Of a stretch of 64,000 bases of DNA, positions 1 through 13,342 are shown piece after piece. Both the position numbers and the translations under genes were made by a program. The notes beneath the pieces are model-generated. The model did not search any database. It worked only from the letters and a program-made list of their open reading frames with translations, and was not told the DNA's origin. Every line of letters starts with the position of its first letter. Position 1 is the first letter of the stretch. The stretch is from Myrica gale. Lineage: Eukaryota; Streptophyta; Magnoliopsida; Fagales; Myricaceae. The stretch lies in the NCBI GenBank assembly GCA_963930655.1, contig OZ005610.1, positions 8,685,001 through 8,749,000 on the forward strand, read 5' to 3'.

Positions 1-930
1 CTAAGAACTGGAATTGAACTCGGATGGGCTGAGGAGACAACAGTCAAGCAAAACTAAAAGGAGAAAGAATATGATTCTCTAGATCACGTACCTAAAAGTT
101 TTAACCCAAAGAGAACGGCTATCAGATTTCAGGCTTCCCCACTCTGCACTGATGAGAAGCCTAAGGGACGCAATATTCAAAGGATACCTCTATATTCCAC
201 AGCCGAAAAGACATTCATGGCTGATATCTAACCAAGACGGCCACCAAATCCTTCATCATCGTCGTCGTCATCATATAATCATGATTAAAGCGAGACAACC
301 GGCTGCAGCTTCACATTCACGCCCATCTGTGCAGCCGCCAAGTGGTCCACTTTGGAATACCTGAAGAGTATTGTTAATTTTAGTGGGAATTATGGAGCAC
401 AGCACTCCTGCTAGAAAAAAAGCTTGCCACCAGTAGTGGAGATCGCGTGCAGCATGTGGAATCATATTTCTTAATTGCGTTTACTGGATAAATCTTAACA
501 AAATTTGAGGCTTTCACGTGTAGGCCCGTTTGTAATTATGAAATACAGGCCCAAACCCCATAGTGTCTCTACCCGAATACTTCTTTGGCCCTCCCTCTGG
601 CCTCTATGATGAGTGAATTCCTTTTCCTTCTCCCTAAATTAAATAAGAAAAAAAAAGACTAGTTTAAACGAGATTTGGGGTTCATTATAGACTAGAATCC
701 TCTCGATTTGCTCTAAAACGGACAGAATCACAGACCAATTTCTAATCAATATTTCCTTCAATTTTAGTAATCCATTATTTTTGCACAAAAAAAAACGATG
801 AACCTGCAGCTGACAAGAAGCCAGGCCTCTTGTAACAAAGTTTGTTCATGTTACAACTTTGAAGCTGCATATATACCAAGTCCAAAAACAGGGTATAAAT
901 ACTTCTAAGCTAAGCGCTCTGAACCGCTAG
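1..930. other. Intergenic, 3' of the first kinase
   Basis: I see no gene here. The open frames are short, without codon bias or recognisable motifs. The part nearest 930 probably holds the 3' UTR of the kinase gene that ends at 931 on the minus strand. Confidence 0.5.
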
Positions 931-3876
931 CTAGTGACGATAAGTTCTAACTGCAGCGCCGTTGACACCATGCTTGTGGTGAATCGGCGACCGAGGATGG
1001 CTACTGTGATGGGGCTGCTTGGTGGAATGTTCCCCGTGGCGTCTACTGGTACATTGCTTTGCACTGGCTTTTGTATCTTTTGCTGTCATCTTAATGGCAC
1101 TGATCACTTCTAATTCCTTCAAAACTTCCGCCATGGATGGTCGATGTTTTGGGTCTGCTTCCAGACATTTTAGAATTAGCTGAGCAGCTTGGAATGCACC
1201 TTCTAGTGGGTAATATTCACGTAGCCTCAAGTCCATTATCCTCTTCAATTTCTTCTTTGCGTGTAGAGATGGTTTAGCCCACTCCACCAAGTTCTGCTGA
1301 TAAGAGAGCCTCTCGGTGTCGTGTGCCCGTAAGCCCGTTAACATTTCCAGCAATACGACCCCAAATCCGTAGACATCACTTTTTATGTACAAATGGCCTG
1401 TTGATTCACATGTCCCCCAACAAATATTTAATCAGATCATCAAAATCATCAGCTTCTTTCTAGTTCAGAGAGTATTTTGAAAAAGTGGTAAATTTATAAT
1501 ATATAGTTTTGTTTTTCTTAGCTAATTCGTGAAAAAAATTATCAAAATTGAAAAAGTTGGTTACGTCTAATTACCAGTTGCAACGTATTCTGGAGCTGCA
1601 TAGCCATAAGTTCCCATTACACGAGTTGTCACGTGCGAGTTACCATTTGCAGGGCCCAGCTTTGCCAGTCCAAAATCAGAGAGCTTTGCATTGAAGTCCT
1701 AAAAGAAGAATTCCCAACAAAAACAGTTAAGAGCAGTTAGCAAGGTAACGGCCTGTCGGTCTTTCAAAGGCAAAAGCCCCGCTTTCACTTTTGTTCATGA
1801 AGTGGCATTTCAGTTATCAGGCCAGGTCATGACCAGGGAACCTTACCCCGTCCAGCAGTATATTGGAGGACTTGAAATCGCGGTAGATAACCGACTTCTC
1901 TGATGTGTGCAAGAAGGCTAGTCCCCGAGCCGCTCCTATTGCTATCTTAAGCCGTACATCCCACGGAATCGGATCTGGAGCTGCTTCTGATGAATGACCA
2001 CAGAGTCAAGACAACTTTAGGCAACTTAAAATTTTTTCTCCATTTTCCAAAAGGTAAAAACAGACCAATGTGCATGGAAATCTCCCATCCCCCCCCCCCC
2101 TTTGTCTAGTCCAATGCAAAATGCACTTCTTACTTTTGAAAAGGTGGTTTTCCAGGCTTCCCTTCTGCATGTGTTCGTACACGAGAAGGTATTGATTTTC
2201 TTCCCAGCAGTAACCCAGGAGCTTAACTAGGTTTGGGTGAGAGAACTTCCCCAAGAATTTCACCTCCGCCTGTAAACCACATATGCATGTGATCAGATTG
2301 TGCACAAGGAATTGTTAGCTAATTTACTTAAAAACTTTTAGACATGCGTTTTTCTCCAGATGGATATTGATTTTTTATGGAGTCCAAAGGTGTGTGAACC
2401 CACATAGAAGAAGAAGAAAAATGTGTCCTTTCCTAGTTTCAAAACAGTATTTATGGAACATGGCACATAAAGGTTTGAATAGTCACTTACGTAATTCATC
2501 CGGCTATATATATATATCTAACAACTTGTTTAGCTAGCTAGCCTTATGGCCTATCATCAATATTGCTCGCATAAGCAGATTTTATAGAAAAGCAAAACGA
2601 CCAGTCAATAAGTACTATAGCTAGCAATCGGTCAAAGTCTGAAGAAACTTCAACAACTTATATGTAGATTATAGAAAAAGTTTTCCTGGAAAATGCGTGA
2701 AAGGTTCAAGATCAACTGAGTGGGCCGGCCTCCAATTATTACTCGGAATGACTTTGGGTATCAATTTCTTACCAGCCAACCAAAACTTTAGAAAGTGCTA
2801 AATCCTCGAAGCCGTTTCTTTTGAATTGTCTGACTAAACGTTAAAAAAAAAAGGAATTGCATGTCTGGCGTGATGTTTTTTTTGGTAAAAAGTTTCGGAT
2901 GGTAAAAGTCATGGCTGTTAGAATCGGTGAAGGAGTAGAGGGGAGATTATTTGAATTAATTTTTTATATTTACTTATAACGTAAAATTGATAATTCTATA
3001 GGAGAGATATAATTTTTTAAAAATTATTCTGTTTGCTTGACTCCCAACATTTTCATGCTTTTTATTATTAGTTAGTTTGCCGAGTCAATTGTACTGAAGT
3101 GGTCAACAGAAGAACTTACTGTCCATTCTTCCAACCCCTGGGAGCTATCAGGGTTCGATTTCTTGACGGCAACAGCCATGCCGACGCCCACCTTCGATGG
3201 CGCGTACGTGTGCTCGTCTACCCAACCCTTGAAAACCCTTCCAAATCCTCCCTCGCCCAGCACCGTATCGGGTCTGAAATTTCGTGTCGCACTCTTTAGC
3301 TCCGCCAGAGTGTACAGTTTGAGATTCGGGGTTATGACCCTTCCGGTCTGAGGTTTTTCCTCCATGGTGGCGTGAACGACGTTGCCGTTTTGGGATGCAC
3401 TGCTGTTGCTTCTTGGCGTCCAGTCATGTTGTTTGCTATTGTCTCCCGATGTTTCTGCTCGACAAGAAGGGAATTAAGGTACGTGTGAAAAATGCCAAGA
3501 GAAGAAAAAAAAAGGTACGTGTGAAACATAACTAGTTGCTGTAAAAGCTTCTACTATCGATGAAATCCATGTTGTTTGTACATGGTTGTCTCAGACAAGA
3601 AGTTGAGAAAGCAGACAGAAAACCAGAGATAAATAAGAGGAGACGAGAAAGAAAAACACAAAGCTTATGAATCACGACTTTTAAGGTTGCTTTTAGTATT
3701 ACTTTTCTGAACTTTTTTAACAACCCAACAGATGAAGCAGCGAAATCAATAGAAAAGTGAAGGGCGATCAGGAGGAATGGATTGATCAGTTCAGAGTTGT
3801 ACGTACCAACTGGGCTTGAAGGTTTCGTCGTGCCTGGGCTATGGTTATTTACAGGAGCTCCGAAGCAGTTTCCCAT
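931..3876 (-). CDS. Receptor-like cytoplasmic kinase, RLCK-VII/PBL type, six exons
   Basis: Predicted Ser/Thr kinase of 423 residues. Exons read on the minus strand: 3876-3807, 3454-3120, 2269-2134, 1986-1847, 1698-1575, 1397-931; all junctions are GT-AG and keep frame. The N-terminus MGNCFG carries Gly2 and Cys4, the usual myristoylation/palmitoylation signal that anchors PBL kinases to the plasma membrane. Visible kinase features are the glycine loop [11 protein letters not shown] (about 90-100), the lysine in VAVKKS (about 121), YRDFKSSN (about 215-222, an RD kinase), SDFGLAKLG (about 234) and AAPEY (about 261). After the kinase fold the tail is rich in His, Ser and Lys. By family, such kinases relay signals from receptor kinases in immunity and growth; the exact partner is unknown. 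Closest type from memory is PIX13/PBL31-like. The ATG at 3876 was chosen because it gives the acylation motif; the longer upstream frame lacks family similarity. Confidence 0.9.
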
Positions 3877-4904
3877 AACGCTAGCTAGCTTACTGATCTT
3901 TCTTTCCGGCCGGGGCTTTAAGTCTCTATAATATGCAGGTATATATGTACGTAGTTTCCCGTGGTCTCCAAGTTCCTCGAAAGAGAAAAGAAAGAGCAAA
4001 GAAATAGCCAAGCAGAAGAAAACAAGCTAGTATAGAGAAGTAAGAGACTTGGACCTTTTCATTACTGCCTCTCTCTCTCCGATGATTATGTCTTCTAATA
4101 TTGTTTTCCCACCTCCTTTCAGACTCTTTCTTACCCCTATTTTGTGATAAATCATATATAAAGGGACATAAGAAATGTACAAAGAGAGAAATATCTTTTT
4201 TTCTGATCTTTGTTAATCTTTATAATTTTTCTTTTTAAAAAATAGTATATATTTTAATTTGGTGTATTTATTTACAAAGGTGCAAGGGATAACGATAACC
4301 ACTATATTTCTTTCCCTTCGTATTTCTTTTTTCTTTTTCTAAACAAATAAGACTAGCTATCAGGAAATGGATCATCATGAAGTCAAGCCGAAGCTCACTA
4401 CCACTTAAATACGAGAATTTTATATGGCGTGGTAACCATTAGAGCTTAATAGAACTACCATAATTCAAATCGTTCTTGGAAGTAAGCCTTGAGTTTTAGT
4501 TACAATACATGCACCATTAAACCATCACCTCTGGTTCTGTTCATATCTATTTGCTTCTAATATTACATGTTTTAATAAAATCATGTCGTTTTACAAGACT
4601 TGGATGGAATTGGAGTACATGGCAATCAATGAAAAACCTAAGAGTTAGCAATATTTTATCTGTTCTTCATTTGCTAATCAAGATTTCTCAAGGTAAACCG
4701 TACGTACGTCACCGCTTACGTAATGGACACCATACAAAATATTGTCCTGCTCTTCGCCGTGTGGGTCAACATGGTCTATATGATATGTACGATCTTAATG
4801 TTGTAAAACCATGAAACACCCTACCGTGGACTTGGAAATAGATGTTCTCCAGTCAACTGTTGTCGCTAAAAGCAGTGCATCGGCCGGAGCAAAATTAGAG
4901 AGAA

Positions 4905-5310
4905 GAAAATTGATCCAGTTTTTGGACAGGAATCCGGTCGGACCACTCAGATCGGTTTCGTTTTTTTTTTCTTAATTTTTCTTTTTTTCTTTTTTTGTAA
5001 ATCAAGAGGAAAATGACTTAATTTCAAAGGGGGAAAGCCAAAAGAGACTTAATGGACTAGGGAGGGCCGTCAAAATGCATAATTTTAACTTTAGATTTTT
5101 TATTTTTTATTTTTCAAATTTCAAGTTTGTATTTAAAAAAAATATTATTTAAATTAATAAATCTGGTGCAGACCGGATCCCAAAAGGCTTGGACCGAACA
5201 TAACCAATTTTTCAAATCTCAGTTTGGACCACTGTGATCGGTCCAGTTCAGTTTTATAGTCCGATCTAATCTGCTGTCCGGTTCTGTACAGCCCTAATTC
5301 GATATTACAT
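4905..5310 (-). repeat. Dispersed repeat, copy 1
   Basis: About 400 bp of AT-rich sequence with repeated ACCGG/GGTCC-like words, ending near the words cagccctaat. A 20-base stretch at 5177-5196 is the exact reverse complement of 48621-48640 in the second copy, and the surroundings (long A/T block, gaaccact, ggtccag words) also correspond in inverted order. The family is not identified; it looks like a non-coding, non-autonomous element. Confidence 0.55.
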
Positions 5311-6793
5311 TTCACATAAAAAAAAAAAAACAATCGCGCGTACTGAGTATATATTCCCGTTATCGACTGCCTTTGTCCATTTATATAGCATATATACTGT
5401 ACTGTAGGCGGGAATATTCTGAGTAATAAAAGGATAAATGTAGACACCAAACTGATTTAACAGTTAATTCTTCAATTTTGGGTACTAGGAAAGAGATAAT
5501 GGTAGTCGTGGATCTACTGGTTCGTGAGCATGAGCTATCTCAAATCTTTTTCGAGAGATTTTGAATATTGGTTAGTTCTGACTATATATATATAATTATT
5601 GTCAGAATAAATCTGATGATCTTCCTTTGGAATAATATTAGAGCCTTCTTATTTGCTAGCTGGTGCCAGCTCTCCCCCGGCCTGTCTCTCACAAGTTCTG
5701 TGCAACTGCAGATTAGAGGCAAATTATTGATGAAAAAGAGGGAAGCAGCTTGGACTAATTTGCGTATGTGAAGGCCTTCTGGTACACAGCTGCAAAGGCT
5801 CGTCAACCCATTAATGGGTTGCCCCCATTTTCTACCAAGTGAGAAGACTAAAAAAAGAGAAGACGTCTGAGCTATCCAGCTGTACGCGACTTAATGGCCA
5901 ATGTGTCTGATGAATCTTTCAAGACTCAACGAACACGTCCCCATTACATATCTGATTGTTTAATTTGTTTTTTTCTGCTATTTTCTTAATTCAACCAATT
6001 AAAGTACATTAATACGACTTTCGATGCTAGACAACAAATAATTAAAGATTACCATCTATTAGCAATTTGGAAGGTAGTCGACTATGAAAGCATTGGTCAT
6101 TCCGCATGCATTGCAACAGTGAAGTTTGAAAAAGTAAAATTTTAAGAATTTTAAATTTTTATCAGAAAATTTTGAGAATTTTGAATTTTTATGGGAGTGG
6201 ATAAAAGGTTGTGAAAAAAGTTTAAGAATAAAATGATTTTGTTAAAAAAGTAAGGAGACCGTCGAATATTTGATGTAGCTTTTATTTATTTATAAAAATT
6301 ATTGAAGTTGGCATGAAAATGTGTTGGAATTTGTGTGAAAATGCTGAGATTTTTTTTTTTGTTATGAAAATTGTTTCTTTAAAAAATAAGTGAATATTTT
6401 GATTGTATCGAAGTAGAATTTTAAGAAAAATTTGAGAGTTTGACTTTTGAAAAAGCTTACAAAATTATGATTTTTATCGAATTTGTTAAAAAGTAGAAAG
6501 AAGATTTGGTAGAATTTTTTAATAAAAAATTAATAGTCTGTTGAAAAGTTAGTAGGAGATAGAAGATTTTATGATTTTTATAAAAAAATAAATAAGTTTA
6601 TTAAAAACTAACAAGAGATTTAAGATTATATTAATTAGTTAGAGAAATTTTAATTTTTTTTAAAAAAATTCTTTTAAAATTTTGAAATTTGGTATGTAGA
6701 TGTCGAACATTAATGTTCCCCACACCATAAATTGAAAATAGGATTTAATAGGAGCGTCACCATGAGAACAACCACAGGAGTCATGAGTCATTA

Positions 6794-6990
6794 GAGTATG
6801 TTTGTGTTGTAAAATTTTTGGTATTGGGTTTAGTGTTGTATTGAGTTTAGTGAAAAAGTGAAGAGATAGGTAATATTTTATATTTTTTGTAATATTTTAT
6901 ATTTTTTATAGGAGAGATAAATATTATATTAGAGTATTTTATTAGGAGAGAGATAAAATTTTAGGTAAAATTTTGGTTGCAAACGCAGCC
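6794..6990. mobile_element. Tourist-like MITE copy
   Basis: About 197 bp. It starts gagtatgtttg after a TTA and ends caaacgcagcc, giving short terminal inverted repeats around the GTTTG/CAAAC core. The inside has the shared words gtgaaaaagtga, tttatatttt and aaaattttgg seen in the copies at 24062 and 60819. The target duplication is not clear on the right side. Confidence 0.5.
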
Positions 6991-9746
6991 AGCCACGTGC
7001 GTTGTAGAATTTAATAGCCCAGGATTTCATGCATTGTAGAAATAAATATAGAAAATAAATTCCTAGATAGCGCCGGTCAATGCCAAACTTCCTATATTCT
7101 TTAATTTTGCATCCAACAACTCATCACTTTGCCGACCAAATACTAAATTCCTAAGTAAACAGAGTCCCACAAATAACGGTACAGCAACGTTATTGTTTGC
7201 CTGTGAAAGATCGGGCAGGGCTGTAGCTTGGCAAATGGCAACTGACCTTGACCGTGGACGAGATCAGACTAAACTAGTAAAGAAAAAAAGAAAGCAATCA
7301 AGATCCGAAAGTCTAGAGATACTTGAAGACCAATATAATCAAGCCTAAATTCATTTAATTTCCTTCTTTCTTTTTGTTAGTCAACTTTAAAATGATTAAA
7401 AGAAGCCGTCGAACTCTCTGAGGAAATACCTGCAAGTATGTTTTTAACTCGTTGGTCACAGAGTAGCCGCAAATGACAAGTCTTTTGGGCATACAAGTCG
7501 GCGGTCTCGCGAAACAGAGGAGGTGCATGTAATTATTTCTGATCAGTCATCGTGCTTTACCACTAAGTGGGTAGGCAAGTTAGCACTGAATGATTTGATT
7601 AGCTTCAAATCCAGCAATTCCTCTAGTTTTCTAAAAACGTTTAGTTCTATGAAGTTCAATAGGGCCACTGTATTGGAATTTGTCCCTTTTGAGGTAAACT
7701 GCACACAATATCTGCCATCTAGTTTTGGAGATTTTGCAATTTAAGCAAAGGCATTTTCCTCCCCCTTTCCTGCTAAGCAACTTCTAAAGGACGACAAAAG
7801 GAAGCCACCAAATTCAGTATTGAAAAAACGTTGTTTTTCTTTCTTTCTCGTTGTGTTTATTGTGCTAAAGGGTCCAGTACTAGTAGGTCAGAAAGTAGGA
7901 AGAATCTTAAATTCTCAACAATAAGGAAAATCCCATAATTTCTCAGGACCCGGACCACCGTTTACTAAAGAATTGACTGAGCTTATAAGTGTTATAACTC
8001 GACAGACAAGGAAAAACTCTGTTCTGTTTCGAACAATAATTGAGTCAGCTCTGATATGGAGAACTACTCCTTGTCTTGGGATGAACCATATACATTTCTC
8101 TTTTTCGCCTTCTCATTCCTTGCCTAAGTACAACAACACGTCACACAACACAAGCAAAAGCCTCTCCAGTCTCCAACGTATCAATAACTTGATTCCCTTT
8201 ACAAAGGCTCCAACAGTGGAACCTTTCCCTTCCTCTTACAAGTCTACTCCAATCACAAGCACCTAACCAACCCGGATATTTACATTATGCATACGTAGAT
8301 ATACTCATTCTGTAGATGCACCAACATTACATTCACAAATGGAATCCTGACATGTTTGTTATTTCTTTCAAGTTTGACAAGGCAGCACACCTGCATGAAC
8401 ACAGAGGGAAGCACAGAGTATGAGAATACAAATTCCATCGTCTCTCTATATTAAATCAGAAAAGGAATTCTACAATGATTGAGACACAAATCACATCTAA
8501 CAGAGAGAGGAAGCTCGTTTCTTGATGATCCGTCATAATAAAATATTGCTATGATATCAAGCACTGATGCAGCATGACACCTGTACTTGCTGAAATGTAG
8601 ATCTAATTGATTTGTTCGCACGATACTAGTGCTTTCCTGTGACTATGAATTCAAGTATAAATATTTGTGGCAACTCTTTCCCGCCACCAAAAGATATGAA
8701 CATGCAAATACAGATACCCAAGAATAAGCAGAAATTAAAAAACTATTCTGATTCCTCAATGAACAAGTTAGATATAAGCATCAGGAAAAAATGTGTTTCC
8801 TTTTGTGCACAGTAACTCCCACGATGAACAATGAGGAAAAGGAAAGGAAAAGGAAAGTACTACATTCAATACTTATATGGTGGTAGTAATTGAAATGCCT
8901 TTCTACACTAAATGAGGGCACCTGAACTCCTGCCAGGATCGCAGCTTATTCGAAATTATCATTGACCAAATGACATGCCCCAGGCCACAGCATAGCCTAT
9001 TCAAGGGCAAGGCAACTTTGTGCTGCGACTCTTATGGTTCCTATCCACAGTATCATGGAACAACTGCTCCTATCAGCCCAACTGAGAAAGAAAATCACTC
9101 AACTGGCCATTCTTTTTCTTCCACAGAAACAGCACACAAACTAGTGATTTGTGAATAAGTAGAACCACCACAGTGGGTCACATGGAAACTAATACTAGAG
9201 GCTATAGTTATGAAACCATACAAACCAACAACCAGGAATGAAATGCCCCGTAGGTACCTCTCTGTGTCAAAAATACACAGAAGATTAAGCAGAATGCAAG
9301 ATACACTCGCTTGGGCCATAAAAAGCAACCACAAAAACAAAAATGCTAAAGAAAGATAAAGACAGGCTAAACCAGTTGCAAAAGTATGCGTCAAAGTGCT
9401 TTTTTTCTATTTTTAATGTATATTATATGATTGTTTCAAAGAGTGTTTTGTAAGAAAATAACCATGTGAATAACACATGATAATTGGAATTTATATAGAA
9501 CAATGGAAAACAATACTTCTTTTGGCTTTTTGGGTGAGGTCGGAGTGTTGGGGTAGTTCCGTTTTCTCTGAAATCAATATGCGCAGCCTTCCTAATGTAT
9601 ACTTTTGCAAACAGAGAGAATAACCTTTTTTCAGTTCCTCTTTTGCCGGTACATCTTGCAAACAAATATTGCAAGAAACAAAGTTTAAATGAGTTGGTTC
9701 CTTACATTTTATCACAAGTGTTTCTGAAAGTTCTGCCCGACCATGT

Positions 9747-12702
9747 TTAAACAGAAGTCGAGCTTGTTCTACAATCTGATTCCCGCCAAAAGACATCACT
9801 GTCTTGTTGCGAAGCTGATTGAGGCCGCCGACTGCTGACCCGGTTATTATGGAATTCAGAGGTGTCACTCTGAGAAGCCAAGTACTCGAGTGCTACAACG
9901 ATATCACCAATAAGAGGGCGGAAAGTTGGCTGTTCCTGAAGACACATTGCAGCTATAGCAATTGCATGATGCAAACAACGAACAGGGAAGCACCCTTGTA
10001 ATAAAGGATCGACTAATTGGATGAATTTCCTTCTGTCCTTCAAAAATTGACGAGACTGCAGTGGAAATACAAATTACATATTAGAAAAAGAGAAGATCAA
10101 AAAACAAAAGGAGAGAGAGAGAGAGTCATCAAAAGCAACGTGCTTGTACTTAAAGTGAGACAGAACTAACTTATAGGTGAGAAGTGAATGTCTATCGCCT
10201 GAAAACAACAGAAATGGACTCTGAATCAGCTAGTTGCTTGGACGATCTAGGAATTGAACTCATACATCGTCTAGTAGTACAAAGAGGATTGCAAGGGAGA
10301 GAGCGAATATCAGATGATACTTCAGCAATGGAGCTTGGACATACCAGGAATTTACAAAGGAATAGGAGGCAGAAAAGGGAAGGGGGAACAAAGGCTGACA
10401 TGCTAGAGTGGAAAATAGAGAAAGTTAACTCACCCAAGCAACTAGGTTCTGCTCTCCCTGCTTCTTGCAGCTGTCTACTGCCCTCCGGCCAGTGATCAAC
10501 TCTAACAGAACCACACCAAAGCTATATATATCAGACTTAAGGGTCAACTTGCCACTCATGGCATACTCTGGGGCACAGTAACCATATGTTCCCATTACTC
10601 TGGTTGAAACATGAGTCTTGTCACCAACAGGTCCCAGTTTAGCAAGTCCAAAATCTGATAGCTTTGGATTGAAGTCATTGTCCAGCAAGATATTTGCAGA
10701 TTTCAAGTCACGGTAGATAACAGGGGGATCGGCTTTGCAGTGGAGATACTCAAGACCTCGAGCTGCTCCAACAGCAATCTTTATTCGTCTACTCCAACTC
10801 AGTGGCTCTTTCTCGGGGTCCAGGTCTGAATACAGAAAAATGATAAATTAATCTCATCAATCACAGAAATTCAGACAAGGGTTTGCTTCAGGGGTTAGAG
10901 TGATTCCAGGAGTCTCTTCCCCTCTAACATAAGAACCTAACAGACAAATCATTTTTTATGCCAACCTTTCCGGGAGGGAAAAGTGGGGTGGAGAAATACT
11001 CCCCCAATGTCTGACAAGAGAATAAAATTAACTTCTACTAAATTGGCTGCAATTAGTTAAGGGAACAACACTATGTGGTAGGCACTGCTTGGAGTACGAA
11101 TACTGTGACCACTGTCACCACACTTGGACCAAGTTACTCAAAGTTGTACCACAAGTTGTGAAATCAGCACTTCTAAAACTGGAACGCAATCACATGCATT
11201 TCGCGTTTTAAGAGAGTGAAGAGAAATTTCACACCTAAGAGCTCTATTAAAATGCAAGAGCTCCGTATCAAACTAAATGCCAATTAGATATCTATAACAA
11301 TGAACCAATCAAAAGCTTTTGATCATACTTCCAATTCCACAAATGCAACGCTTGACAGCAACTTTAAGAATTCATAATTTTCCCAACTGAAGATGAATGA
11401 TCAATTATAAATTTTACTGAGATGCTTACCAAAGAGATGATCTTCCAAGCTACCCATCGGCATGTACTCGTAAACCAACAGTCTCTGATCTCCATCGGTG
11501 CAATAGCCAATCAAGGTAACTAGATTAGAATGGTGTAACAAACTTAACAGGAGAACCTCTATAAGGAATTCATTATTCCCTTGGATGCCATCATGATTGA
11601 GTTGCTTAACTGCAACAACCTGCTCAAGAAAACCAATCAATTTATCATAAATGCAAATGTGACACAGTAATCCAACCTCAGCCCACGGTCTAACGTGGAT
11701 GCTTAGTGACGAATTATTTCCATAATAAGGCAGCTTTAATTTAAATAATCTACCAAACAATTCCAGTATATGCAGCCACCCGAAATCCAGTTATCTATAG
11801 TACACTTTATATCAATTTCACAAAGACTGCATTTGGATCCAGCAAAAGAGCAATAATTCAAAAGGAGAGAATCTTTTAGCATAATTATGTTAGATTCTTT
11901 GGTTTAAACAAACATCAAATTTTGTATAATGCTTGAACCTGGCTCTTTCAGATTCCTAAACTGATAAGTTTGCTACCATGCAACAATACATGCTTTTCGT
12001 ATCTAATTCAAGCACTATAAACTAAACAAAATCCACAATCCTTCCTCTAAATTCTGGTAGTGTAACAGCCAAATGCATATTTCATAACCTCTCTATAATA
12101 ACTCTGAGATGTTGTAACAAGTGGCAGAACTTGCCTGGCCCGTTTCAAGGCGTCCCTTGTAAACCTTTCCGAAACCCCCTTCCCCAATTAGATTCACCTC
12201 CCTAAAACCTCTCGTGGCCGTTGCAAGTTCACGAAACGTAAAACTGGACGCCCCACTGCATTTTGGACCGTCGGCCTTGTTCTCATCCGAAGTCCTTTTC
12301 CCTTTCCCATCCGCTGCAATGGAAAACACACAATTCAACTTCTACCATCCTCATAATTGCATTTGATACGGAAAACCCATAATTTCAAAATGGTTGTGAC
12401 CCTTACCATTTGTACAGGAATCCTTCTTTCCCCTCCCACTACCTGTAAATCCACATCCCAACAGGAAAAGATAAACATAATTGGTCCTGTTAGTGATAAT
12501 AAAATATAATTCAACTACGATAAAGTACAGTATCAGTCTGAGTGAGGCAATGAAATCTTGCTCCTTTTTAACTACGTAAACACACACACAGACCTGAGCC
12601 TGAGGAATCATCAGATTGCCGAGAACTGGATCGCGTGCCATTCTCAGTTTCGACCCTCCGGACACCAGTTCTTCTAGCACTAAAGCAGGAAAAGCAACCC
12701 AT
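9747..12702 (-). CDS. RLCK-VII kinase of PBL21/PBL22 type, six exons, one GC-AG intron
   Basis: Predicted Ser/Thr kinase of 404 residues. Exons: 12702-12594, 12442-12407 (36 nt), 12313-12135, 11619-11430, 10825-10434, 10055-9747. The protein starts [11 protein letters not shown], with Gly2, Cys3 and Cys6 as likely acylation sites. Kinase landmarks: [11 protein letters not shown] (92-102), VVAVKQL with Lys113, [12 protein letters not shown] (209-220), SDFGLAKLG (228-236), CAPEY (255-259). The tail is Ser/Arg/Gln rich. The third intron begins GCAAGT rather than GT; the join Gln108-Val109 (GRLETGQ then VVAVKQL) restores a segment conserved in the family, so the GC donor is very likely real. The Arabidopsis counterpart from memory is the PBL21/PBL22 (ASG5) pair, which lies beside bromodomain genes, as here. 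Plasma-membrane signalling is inferred. Confidence 0.92.
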
Positions 12703-13172
12703 TCTCTCTCTAATGCATAGAAAGATATAATAAATTAACTGCTAGAACAAACGCTGAACCACCGCCTGAAAATATTTCCTCACTAAATCCACCCGTCTCA
12801 CATTATAACATAAAACTTCAAAGAAAGGAAGAAGAAGAAAAAAAAACACCAGAACCCTTATCAAATACAGGGAAAGCTCCTTATGAACCGGAGAGATCAG
12901 GAAGCTCCTCAACCAGAAAAAAAAAATACAGGTGAGAAACTTTGCCACAAAATTCAAGCCCTGAATAAAAAAATCGTCCCAAAATGAAATAATAACAAAC
13001 AAACAAACAAATAAAAGGAAAAAACGAAAAGAGTTCTAGAAATGGGCTTGGTAAATGGATGTGTCTCGACTCTCGAGTAAGGAAAACCCCAACAAGTAAA
13101 AATACACGGAGGAAAAAAAAGGACACAAAAATTACGTGTACATCTACCATATTGCCCAATTTAGTATATTCA

Positions 13173-13342
13173 GTCAAGGTGTTTTGTGAAGATTTTTTAT
13201 GTTTTAAAAATTTTATGTGATGTTAAATTTATTGATATGCGTGTTGTAGTTATATTTATGTGGTGTGAAAAATGATATTTTTAATTGTAGAGCGGTGAAG
13301 ATTCAAAAAAATTTTGAAAATTTTTTTTTTAAACGAACAGCC
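13173..13342. mobile_element. MITE, GTTT/AAAC-ended
   Basis: About 170 bp of AT-rich sequence starting aaggtgttttgtga and ending aaacgaacagcc, followed by TTA. Internal words (aaaattttga, tttatgtggtgtg) resemble the other small elements in the window. A non-autonomous Harbinger/Tourist-type element is the best guess. Confidence 0.45.

Larger units (their letters stand above)
3877..9746. other. Intergenic between the two kinases: repeats, no gene
   Basis: Nearly 6 kb with no supportable gene. It contains the 5' flank of the first kinase, one copy of a dispersed repeat (4905-5310), an AT-rich stretch with MITE-like sequence (about 6120-6990, the clearest copy at 6794-6990), and the 3' flank of the second kinase below 9747. 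An open frame at 4551-4814 (+) and others at 7523-7744 and 7973-8266 have no family motif and no splice context, so I do not call them. Confidence 0.45.

Noticed and set aside
4551-4814. 87-codon open frame on the plus strand
   Set aside because: No recognisable motif, AT-rich, no exon-like borders; probably chance.
9095-9394. 99-codon hydrophobic frame on the minus strand downstream of the PBL21/22-type kinase
   Set aside because: It lies where the 3' flank is expected; the hydrophobicity follows from T-rich sequence; no domain.
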